Shown in pieces: positions 1 through 5,409 of a stretch of DNA of 7,705 bases. This stretch comes from Actinomycetota bacterium (lineage in GTDB: Bacteria; Actinomycetota; Humimicrobiia; Humimicrobiales; Humimicrobiaceae). Under the pieces are notes generated by a model. That model was given only the letters and a program-made list of their open reading frames with translations, was not told where the DNA came from and made no database searches. Position 1 is the first letter of the stretch. The number at the start of each line of letters is the position of its first letter. The DNA lies in the NCBI GenBank assembly GCA_023380915.1, contig JAMCSM010000237.1:1-7705 (forward strand). Direction: 5' to 3'. A program made the position numbers and the translations under genes.

Positions 1-376
1 CGCTTATTATATCATTGAGCGCGTCATAAATTTTTAAGCTGTCGATTCCATATTGTTTACACTGTTTTATGAATTTTTTAATAATATTATTTGAATAAAT
101 TTCCATTCCTACCAGGTTTTTTGCTCCAATCAAAGCCTGAAGTGTGGTTGAAGGATTTTTTTCTTTGATATAATAAGCGATTTCAAATGGAGATCTGTAA
201 AGATAACTCCCAAGAATTTCTTCAAAAGCCGATCCTCCAAAAATTTCCAAAGTATCAAATTTTATACTGCTGATATTTTTTGCGGCATCATCTAAAATTT
301 TTAAATCCATATATTTAGGTTCGATGCTTTGGAATAAATCTTTTATGGTTGTATCTGTAATTTTTATTTTTTTCAT
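1..376 (-). CDS. Biotin-dependent carboxyltransferase, OadA/PycB/transcarboxylase-5S family (N-terminal part, cut by window edge)
   Basis: I translated the minus strand from ATG at 374-376; it stays open for 125 codons to the window edge, so only the N-terminal part of the TIM-barrel carboxyltransferase domain is seen. It begins KITDTTIKDLFQS (residues 5-17), matching the family hallmark TDTTLRDAHQS with the metal-ligand Asp (D13) and Gln (Q16) kept. It continues with LEIFGGSAFEE (43-53), LQALIGAKNLVG (79-90) and LKIYDALND (114-122), all recognisable family blocks. Family members move carboxyl between carboxybiotin and a keto acid. Odd points: the arginine of the usual LLRG.N motif, which binds pyruvate in pyruvate carboxylase, is Gly84 here; the usual RDAHQS reads KDLFQS. 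The substrate is therefore uncertain. It starts 19 nt after the bioY stop, so the two are probably one operon. No strong Shine-Dalgarno is visible. The carbamylated Lys, the His ligands and any biotinyl domain lie outside the window. Confidence 0.85.
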   Translation of the reverse strand, partial: MKKIKITDTTIKDLFQSIEPKYMDLKILDDAAKNISSIKFDTLEIFGGSAFEEILGSYLYRSPFEIAYYIKEKNPSTTLQALIGAKNLVGMEIYSNNIIKKFIKQCKQYGIDSLKIYDALNDIIS

Positions 377-395
377 ATTCTGCCGGTTAGAAAAA

Positions 396-1076
396 TTATA
401 AAGTTTTTATTTCACTGATTTTATTAATATTTAAAATAATAAGAATTTTTAATAAATCAATCAAAACAAAGGGGGAAATTCCCAGGTTTAATGTTTTGAT
501 TAACAAATTCACGGAAAAACTTGAGCCACTTATATGCATAAGATAACCCAGCAGCTGAATAAAACCACAGGTATAAATTAATGCAAGACCGGCTATACAG
601 GAAATAAACATGATAACAGTTTTGTCATTTTTATTTAAATCATATTTTATTAAATTCTCATCATTGATTTTTGGAGCAGGCAGTCTTTTTAAGGCAAAAG
701 ATTCAAAAATATAGCCGGTTATAAAACTTGCAAATAAGAATCCGATTATATATCCTCCCGTAGGTCCTGTTAAAGCAGCTATTCCACTATGAAATCCTGA
801 AAATACGGGAAGTCCTGAAAGACCAAGTATGATATATTCCGCCTGGCTTGCCATTGCCCACCTTCTGCCAAGAAAGAAAGGGGAAATCAGAACCGTTAAA
901 ACCTGCATTGTAACCGGTATTGGTGTGAAAGGCAGGTACAGAAATGTATTTGCCGAAATACCCATAAGAATGGCAAAAATTAATGAGAAGGTTAATTTTA
1001 AAATTATGTTCTCAAAGATTTTTTTACTTGAAGCTGTAATCGGACTGCTTTCAGAAGCTAAATTGTTTAAGTTCAT
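396..1076 (-). CDS. bioY: BioY family biotin transporter S component
   Basis: This is an integral membrane protein of 226 aa that captures biotin, either alone or as the substrate-binding S unit of an ECF-type (energy-coupling factor) ABC importer. Visible family blocks are LPFTPIPVTMQVL (48-60), GPTGGYIIGF (104-113) and GISPFVLIDLLKI (199-211), the last keeping the Asp and Lys typical of the C-terminal helix. About six hydrophobic segments are evident. It is somewhat longer than usual because of a hydrophilic N-terminus (1-22) and a charged loop (about 131-152). The ATG at 1076 is preceded by GAGGG at 1084-1088, 7 nt away. A promoter of the pattern TGAAAC-N16-CGTC lies upstream (1129-1154). 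No energising ATPase or T component is in view, so it would use a shared module or work alone. The carboxyltransferase gene follows, and a biotin ligase gene lies elsewhere in the window, which supports a biotin role. Confidence 0.93.
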   Translation of the reverse strand: MNLNNLASESSPITASSKKIFENIILKLTFSLIFAILMGISANTFLYLPFTPIPVTMQVLTVLISPFFLGRRWAMASQAEYIILGLSGLPVFSGFHSGIAALTGPTGGYIIGFLFASFITGYIFESFALKRLPAPKINDENLIKYDLNKNDKTVIMFISCIAGLALIYTCGFIQLLGYLMHISGSSFSVNLLIKTLNLGISPFVLIDLLKILIILNINKISEIKTL

Positions 1077-1128
1077 TTATAAACCCTCTGTCCTTAATTT
1101 TTTATTTATTGATTAATTTTTTAAAAAA

Positions 1129-1154
1129 GACGCTTGAGATTTTATAAAGTTTCA
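1129..1154 (-). promoter_or_regulatory. ECF-sigma-type promoter for bioY (TGAAAC-N16-CGTC)
   Basis: Read on the minus strand, TGAAAC (1154 to 1149) is followed by exactly 16 nt and then CGTCTT (starting 1132). This is the arrangement of Bacillus SigW/SigM/SigX-type promoters. The spacer begins with a T run, also typical. Transcription would start near 1120-1123, giving a leader of about 45 nt to the bioY ATG. It is back to back with the acyl-CoA dehydrogenase promoter; the two -35 elements are 8 nt apart and make the perfect inverted repeat 1149-1168. The assignment rests on pattern match; the sigma factor itself is not in the window. Confidence 0.68.
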
Positions 1155-1168
1155 TATTATTATGAAAC
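1149..1168. repeat. Perfect inverted repeat formed by two back-to-back -35 elements
   Basis: GTTTCATA-TTAT-TATGAAAC: 8-bp arms with a 4-nt centre, in the middle of the bioY/acyl-CoA dehydrogenase intergenic region. Each arm contains one TGAAAC. A second, outer inverted pair, AGACG (1128-1132) and CGTCT (1185-1189), has the same centre. Both pairs are explained if each half is a complete promoter. A repressor operator is the alternative reading. Confidence 0.8.
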
Positions 1169-1188
1169 CTTAAGAATATTAAAACGTC
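1163..1188 (+). promoter_or_regulatory. ECF-sigma-type promoter for the acyl-CoA dehydrogenase-etfBA operon (TGAAAC-N16-CGTC)
   Basis: TGAAAC at 1163-1168, a 16-nt AT-rich spacer, then CGTC at 1185-1188. The stretch 1157-1189 matches the fabZ upstream region 5346-5378 at 26 of 33 positions without a gap, and the identical bases concentrate in the two promoter elements. The predicted transcript starts near 1195, about 45 nt before the ATG at 1241. A weaker sigma-70-like alternative on the same strand is TTGAGA (1134-1139), 18 nt, TATTAT (1158-1163), so dual control is possible. Confidence 0.7.
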
Positions 1189-1240
1189 TCTTAGTAAAAA
1201 TTAAGTTTAATTCATTTTTTATAAAATACCGGAGGACATT

Positions 1241-2395
1241 ATGAATTATTTTTTAACAGAAGAACAGAAGATGATTGTTGACATATGCAGGCAGATTGTT
1301 AAAGAAAGAATAATTCCACAAAGAGCTGAAATGGACGAAAAGTGTATATTTCCTGCCGAAATAATAAAAGAAGTCGGAAAAAGCGATCTTTTCAGGCTTT
1401 TTTTGCCCGAAGAATATGGGGGAATGGGAACCGGCATTTTTGAAGTCTGCCTGGCAACTGAAGAATTGAGCAAAGGAGATCTAAGTGTTGCAACCACTTA
1501 TGCGGCAAGCGGGCTTGGATTTATTCCCATACTTATTATGGGAAGTGAAGAGCAGAAAAAGAAATATCTCCCGCAACTGGCAAGCGGTGAAAAATTGGCA
1601 GCTTTTGGACTCACGGAGCCGGATGCCGGAAGCGATGCAAGTTCCATAAGAACCAGAGCAGTGCAGGATGGAGATTTTTATATATTGAACGGAACCAAGC
1701 AATGGATAACTAATGGTGGAGAAGCAGAGATTTATACAATATTTGCAATTACGGATCCGGTAAGAGGGGCAAGAGGGGCAAGCGCATTTGTAGTAGAAAA
1801 AGGAACACCTGGTTTTGAATTTGGAAAGAAAGAGAATAAGCTTGGGATAAGGGCATCTGCAACAAGGGAATTGATTTTCACAGACTGCAAAATACCGAAA
1901 AGCAATCTCCTGGGTAGAGAAGGTGTAGGTTTTATTACAGCAATGAGAACTTTTGAACAATCAAGGCCGGCAGTAGGAGCTCAGGCAGTAGGGGTGGCCC
2001 AAGCAGCACTGGAGGAAGCAATAAATTATTCAAAAATCAGAAAGCAATTTGGGGCACCGCTATCTTCTTTCCAGGCTATTCAGCACATGCTCGCAGATAT
2101 GTCTACACAGGTTGAAGCCGCAAGGGCACTTGTTTATCATACCGCAAAAGTTATAGACAGTGGAGAAAAAAATATTGCCAGGTTGTCAGCAATGGCAAAA
2201 CTTTTTGCTTCGGATGTAGCAATGAAGGTGACAACCGATGCAGTGCAGATACTGGGGGGCTATGGTTTTATGAAAGAATATCCTGTAGAAAAAATGATGA
2301 GGGATGCTAAAATAACCCAGATTTATGAAGGCACAAACCAGATTCAAAGAAACATAATAGCACTGGACCTTATAAAAAGGGGATTCGAAGAATAG
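1241..2395 (+). CDS. Acyl-CoA dehydrogenase (short/medium-chain, butyryl-CoA-dehydrogenase-like)
   Basis: This cytoplasmic FAD enzyme interconverts acyl-CoA and trans-2-enoyl-CoA and exchanges electrons with ETF. Its 384 aa are full length for the family. Visible features in order: helical N-domain with LPEEYGG (55-61); FAD/substrate block AAFGLTEPDAGSD (120-132); WITNGG (155-160) in the beta domain; IRKQFGAPLSSFQAIQ (266-281); QILGGYGFMKEYPVEKMMRD (336-355); and IYEGTNQIQR (361-370), where Glu363 is the expected catalytic base. The start at ATG 1241 has a strong GGAGGA site at 1231-1236. It is first in an operon with etfB and etfA, so it probably forms a Bcd-Etf type complex. With a bifurcating-type ETF it may work physiologically as an enoyl-CoA reductase. 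The exact chain-length preference cannot be read from the sequence, and aryl-acrylyl-CoA reductases of the CarC type are close relatives. Confidence 0.95.
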   Translation: MNYFLTEEQKMIVDICRQIVKERIIPQRAEMDEKCIFPAEIIKEVGKSDLFRLFLPEEYGGMGTGIFEVCLATEELSKGDLSVATTYAASGLGFIPILIMGSEEQKKKYLPQLASGEKLAAFGLTEPDAGSDASSIRTRAVQDGDFYILNGTKQWITNGGEAEIYTIFAITDPVRGARGASAFVVEKGTPGFEFGKKENKLGIRASATRELIFTDCKIPKSNLLGREGVGFITAMRTFEQSRPAVGAQAVGVAQAALEEAINYSKIRKQFGAPLSSFQAIQHMLADMSTQVEAARALVYHTAKVIDSGEKNIARLSAMAKLFASDVAMKVTTDAVQILGGYGFMKEYPVEKMMRDAKITQIYEGTNQIQRNIIALDLIKRGFEE

Positions 2396-2439
2396 AATAA
2401 TAATTGAGTTCAAAGTATTTAAAATCGCATTACTTTAAA

Positions 2440-2448
2440 AAAGGTGAT
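2440..2448 (+). promoter_or_regulatory. Shine-Dalgarno site that bears on the etfB start
   Basis: AAAGGTGAT is a long match to the anti-Shine-Dalgarno complement (AAGGAGGTGAT). The first possible standard start, GTG at 2444-2446, lies inside this site and has no ribosome site of its own upstream. Ideal spacing from the site points instead to ATA at 2453-2455, which would give a protein beginning (M)KIVVCIKQVPGT, the usual EtfB N-terminus. Confidence 0.6.
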
Positions 2449-3289
2449 AAAAATAAAGATTGTAGTATGCATAAAACAGGTCCCCGGAACAACAGAAATA
2501 AAAATAAATCCGGAAACAAATACTCTTATAAGGGAAAACATTGAAAGCATCATAAACCCGTTTGATACATATGCTATAGAAGAAGGCGTCAGGCTTAAAG
2601 AAAGACTGACAGGTGCAGAAGACAGCACCCAAAAAATTAATAAAGAATATTGCACTGATGAAACTGAAGTAATAAGCCTCACAATGGGACCGCCTCATTC
2701 GGTAGAGGTATTGAGAGAATCAATTTCACTTGGAATCGACAAATCTGTGCTTTTATCCGACAGGGCATTTGCAGGAGCCGATACGTGGGCTACAGCATAT
2801 ACTTTGTCAAAAGCTATCCGTAAAATCGAAGGATGGAGGCTTATAATCCTGGGAAAACAAACTCTGGATGGAGATACAGGCCAGGTGGGTCCTGAACTTG
2901 CACAGATATTAAACATACCTTTTATCGGATATGCAAGCAGTGTTATCGAAATAAATCAAAACAAAATGATTGTGAAAAGACTCATGGAAGACAGGTATGA
3001 AACAATAGAGACCAGGCTTCCTGCTGCAATTTCTGTTGGAAAAGAAATAAATATACCGAGAGTCCCTTCTTTAAGAGGCAAGCTGAGGTCAAAAAGTGCA
3101 GAAATACCTGTATGGGACAGAAATTCTCTTGGGCTGAATGAAGATGACGTGGGACTTTCAGGATCTTTTACACAGGTAATAAAAATTTTTACGCCCCAGA
3201 CAAAACATGAGACCAGGATGATAGCTGGAAACTCCGAAGAACAGGCTGATGAATTGTATAAAAAATTTAAAGAAATAAATATTATTTAG
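2444..3289 (+). CDS. etfB: Electron transfer flavoprotein beta subunit, bifurcating-type
   Basis: EtfB pairs with EtfA and carries FAD, passing electrons to or from the acyl-CoA dehydrogenase encoded just upstream. Read from GTG 2444 it is 281 aa. Visible blocks are KIVVCIKQVPGT (5-16), INPFDTYAIEEG (37-48), TMGPPHSVEVLRESISLG (80-97), SDRAFAGADTWATAYTL (105-121) and LGKQTLDGDTGQVGPE (136-151). The last two are written as in Acidaminococcus fermentans-type bifurcating EtfB, as I recall that family, rather than as in mitochondrial-type ETF. Residues about 56-72 are an extra hydrophilic insertion compared with that homologue. The start is doubtful: the GTG overlaps the ribosome site at 2440-2448, and ATA at 2453 fits spacing and homology better, giving 278 aa. 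The gap to the dehydrogenase gene is 48 nt. Confidence 0.93.
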   Translation: MIKIKIVVCIKQVPGTTEIKINPETNTLIRENIESIINPFDTYAIEEGVRLKERLTGAEDSTQKINKEYCTDETEVISLTMGPPHSVEVLRESISLGIDKSVLLSDRAFAGADTWATAYTLSKAIRKIEGWRLIILGKQTLDGDTGQVGPELAQILNIPFIGYASSVIEINQNKMIVKRLMEDRYETIETRLPAAISVGKEINIPRVPSLRGKLRSKSAEIPVWDRNSLGLNEDDVGLSGSFTQVIKIFTPQTKHETRMIAGNSEEQADELYKKFKEINII

Positions 3290-3304
3290 TTACTTAATTA
3301 ATAA

Positions 3305-4519
3305 ATGTCAGACATTAAAGTTGATCTTGAAAGTTGTACAGGCTGCAGTTTATGCAAAAATGTTTGTATGTATGATGCTGTAGAAATAAAAAAGGGGAAA
3401 GCAATCATTAATGATAATTGTATATTTTGCGGTGCTTGTATAGAAATTTGTAAATTTAAATCAATAGAAATAACGGGAATAAAAAAATCCGAAAAAGACC
3501 TTTCCAATTATAAGGGTGTTTGCGTGTTTCTTGAAACAAATGATAATACAGTATCAGAAGTAGGATTTGAACTACTGACAGCCGGAAGAATTTTGGCTGA
3601 TAAATTAAATACGGAATTATCTGCACTGATTGTCGGCAGTAATCTGAACAGCATTTTTCCTGAAATATTCGAATTCAACCCCGATAAACTTATAGTACTA
3701 GATGATCCTGTTTTTGGTGAAAAATTTGACGATATATTTGCCAAAGCCATAGTCCAGGCAATAGAAAAATACAGGCCTGAAATTTTTATAGCAGGTGCTA
3801 CAATGTTCGGACGTACACTGGTTCCAAAAGTATCCGCAATAATCAAAACAGGTCTTACTGCGGATTGTACTGCACTTGCAATTGATGAAAAAGAAAAAAT
3901 ACTTCTTCAGACCAGGCCTACTTTTGGCGGGAATATTCTTGCCACAATAATAACAAAAAATTCCAGGCCCCAGATGGCCACAGTCAGGCCGCATGTGATG
4001 GAAAAGAAAAAAGAAACAAATACAAGCAGTAAAAATTTCAGCAAAAAGATTGAATATTTTAAGATTGATTCTTCAAAATTTAAAACAAAATATAAATTAA
4101 TAAGTTTTGAAAAGGATACAAGTGAAAAAATAAATCTTACCGGGTATGATGTCATAGTATCAGGCGGCAGGGGAATTGGCGGACCGGATAAATTTTCACT
4201 TTTAAAAGAACTGGCAGATCTGCTGGGAGGTGTTGTTGGAGCATCAAGAGCTGCAGTGGATGCAAACTGGATATCTTATCCCCATCAGGTTGGCCAGACC
4301 GGCAAAACCGTAAATCCAAAGATATATATTGCATGCGGCATATCCGGAGCAATCCAGCACCTGGCAGGAATGCAGACTTCCGATATCATAATAGCAATAA
4401 ACAAGGATCCCGAAGCACCGATTTTTAAGATTGCAAATTATGGAATAGTCGGTGATTTATTTGAAATAATACCCAAACTGATCAATAAAATTAAAAGCGG
4501 GAAATCTGTAATAATATAA
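3305..4519 (+). CDS. etfA: Electron transfer flavoprotein alpha subunit with N-terminal 2[4Fe-4S] ferredoxin domain
   Basis: This is the alpha partner of EtfB, 404 aa, with an iron-sulfur domain fused in front. Residues 1-56 hold two CxxCxxCxxxC motifs (Cys 11, 14, 17, 21 and 39, 42, 45, 49), so two [4Fe-4S] clusters are expected. The ETF nucleotide-fold domain follows. The C-terminal FAD domain shows SGGRGIGG (286-293), GASRAAVDANW (312-322), QVGQTGK (328-334) and IYIACGISGAIQHLAGM (340-356), the ETF-alpha signature. This layout occurs in CarE of caffeyl-CoA reductase-Etf and in similar clostridial proteins, where the clusters are thought to exchange electrons with ferredoxin. The ATG is 15 nt after the etfB stop and has no visible Shine-Dalgarno, so translation may be coupled to etfB. 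The gene ends 27 nt before the convergent birA, and I see no convincing terminator between them. Confidence 0.95.
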   Translation: MSDIKVDLESCTGCSLCKNVCMYDAVEIKKGKAIINDNCIFCGACIEICKFKSIEITGIKKSEKDLSNYKGVCVFLETNDNTVSEVGFELLTAGRILADKLNTELSALIVGSNLNSIFPEIFEFNPDKLIVLDDPVFGEKFDDIFAKAIVQAIEKYRPEIFIAGATMFGRTLVPKVSAIIKTGLTADCTALAIDEKEKILLQTRPTFGGNILATIITKNSRPQMATVRPHVMEKKKETNTSSKNFSKKIEYFKIDSSKFKTKYKLISFEKDTSEKINLTGYDVIVSGGRGIGGPDKFSLLKELADLLGGVVGASRAAVDANWISYPHQVGQTGKTVNPKIYIACGISGAIQHLAGMQTSDIIIAINKDPEAPIFKIANYGIVGDLFEIIPKLINKIKSGKSVII

Positions 4520-4546
4520 GACACATCATTAATGTACCTATATTTA

Positions 4547-5260
4547 TCAGAGGATAATATTATTTTTGATAATTTTTAAAATTTTATTGAAGTCTCCTGA
4601 TTTTAAATAATATTCATAATATTTTTCAAAATTGTTGATTATTCTTGCAAGCAGCAATTCTCTTTTCACTTCTTCTCCAAGAATTTCTTTTATTGATATT
4701 GCTTTTATCTTTATATTGAAATTAATATCATCAAGGGAATTGTTTACATTTATCCCTACTCCAATATTTAAATAAGACAATTCTTTAATTTTTTCAGTTT
4801 CACAAAGTATCCCGCATAATTTGAAGTCTTTAAAATAAATGTCATTTGGCCATTTCACCTTAACATCGATCCTGTAATCTTTTTTGAGAATTTCAGTGAT
4901 AGAAATTGAGGTGAGCAATGTAATCATTGGAAGATATTTTTCTGTGATCATGGGTTGAAGAATGATTGTAAACCACAGTCCGCCTTCATTGGAAAACCAT
5001 GTTTTGTCAAATCTGCCGTGTCCCTTTTCCTGAATTTCCGATAATATTATCAACCCATTTAGTTTCTTTAAACTGTTTATTTCCAAAATTGAACCGGAAT
5101 TATTTTTTGCAGATTTTAAAGGAGCTGTGCAATAAAATAAAGTTTCCATTTTAGAAGCGAAATTATTTGTAGAATCTATTTTATCAAAATAAAAAAGTTC
5201 TCTGCCAATATATTTTGTGTGTAAATTCAGATAAAAAGACTTCTTGTTAAATTTTTTCAT
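4547..5260 (-). CDS. birA: Biotin-[acetyl-CoA carboxylase] ligase, catalytic domain only
   Basis: This enzyme makes biotinyl-AMP and attaches biotin to the lysine of carboxyl-carrier domains. In its 237 aa I see FDKIDSTNNFA (25-35), SEIQEKGHGRFDKTW (74-88) for the biotin/AMP loop, GGLWFTI (93-99), KWPND (136-140) with the catalytic Lys, CGILCE (149-154) and IGVGINVNN (166-174). There is no N-terminal winged-helix domain, so it should not act as the biotin repressor. About 24 residues (roughly 41-64) are inserted between STN and the biotin loop. The protein ends at IIKNNIIL, where Pyrococcus-type ligases continue into a C-terminal SH3-like beta domain; that domain appears absent. I found no continuation in the other minus-strand frames past the TGA. 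No Shine-Dalgarno precedes the ATG. It converges with etfA and diverges from fabZ. Its likely clients are an acetyl-CoA carboxylase carrier protein and the carrier partner of the carboxyltransferase at 1-376. Confidence 0.9.
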   Translation of the reverse strand: MKKFNKKSFYLNLHTKYIGRELFYFDKIDSTNNFASKMETLFYCTAPLKSAKNNSGSILEINSLKKLNGLIILSEIQEKGHGRFDKTWFSNEGGLWFTIILQPMITEKYLPMITLLTSISITEILKKDYRIDVKVKWPNDIYFKDFKLCGILCETEKIKELSYLNIGVGINVNNSLDDINFNIKIKAISIKEILGEEVKRELLLARIINNFEKYYEYYLKSGDFNKILKIIKNNIIL

Positions 5261-5351
5261 TTTTGTTAGTAAAGTTTTATATTAATCTGATTTCAATAAT
5301 TATCAGCAGATTTTATTACAATTATAATGTATTTTATAAGTTTTTTTATTG

Positions 5352-5377
5352 TGAAACTATAAAAATATAATGACGTC
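5352..5377 (+). promoter_or_regulatory. ECF-sigma-type promoter for the fab operon (TGAAAC-N16-CGTC)
   Basis: TGAAAC at 5352-5357, a 16-nt AT-rich spacer, then CGTC at 5374-5377: the same elements and spacing as the two promoters in 1129-1188. Upstream ATTTTATAAG (5331-5340) also resembles 1139-1149. Transcription starting near 5384 would leave a leader of about 26 nt, just enough to hold the ribosome site at 5395. The promoter is one-directional here: no matching minus-strand copy faces birA. A sigma-70-like candidate lies further up at TTATCA (5300-5305), 17 nt, TATAAT (5323-5328). Confidence 0.7.
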
Positions 5378-5394
5378 TAATTTAAAAAATCCAT

Positions 5395-5403
5395 AAGGAA
5401 GAG
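5395..5403 (+). promoter_or_regulatory. Ribosome binding site supporting the TTG start of fabZ
   Basis: AAGGAAGAG lies 6 nt before TTG at 5410-5412 (10 nt counted from the GGA). No ATG or GTG in frame is better placed, and the protein from this TTG has a normal FabZ N-terminus, so TTG is the chosen start. Confidence 0.65.
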
Positions 5404-5409
5404 TTACAT

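Noticed and set aside
829..1116. Open frame on the plus strand opposite bioY
   Set aside because: It is a shadow of bioY, with no recognisable domain and no ribosome site.
1149..1168. Palindrome as a repressor operator (FapR-, FabT- or PsrA-like)
   Set aside because: It does not match the FapR consensus, and the fabZ copy keeps only the right half plus CGTCT at fixed distance. Two overlapping promoters explain both the palindrome and the outer pair better.
1762..1779. Tandem 9-bp repeat AAGAGGGGC in the acyl-CoA dehydrogenase gene
   Set aside because: It encodes RGARGA in a loop where the family already varies; the length is normal and it looks incidental.
1481..1960. Cys-rich open frame opposite the acyl-CoA dehydrogenase
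   Set aside because: It is antisense to a strongly conserved enzyme; the composition is a by-product of the coding strand.
2659..2680. Further TGAAAC inside etfB as an ECF promoter
   Set aside because: The sequence 16 nt downstream is ACAA, not CGTC; other intragenic TGAAAC copies that I checked also fail.
4520..4570. Terminator between convergent etfA and birA
   Set aside because: Only AT-only short palindromes (such as ATAATATTAT at 4554-4563) are present, with no GC stem; not supportable.
5271..5290. A third copy of the shared block upstream of birA (resembles 1146-1165)
   Set aside because: It resembles only the AT-rich part; there is no TGAAAC and no CGTC at the right distance on either strand, so it is probably chance.
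5300..5328. Sigma-70 promoter TTATCA-N17-TATAAT before fabZ
   Set aside because: It is possible as a housekeeping promoter, but in such AT-rich DNA the match is weak evidence; it is mentioned under the ECF promoter rather than listed separately.
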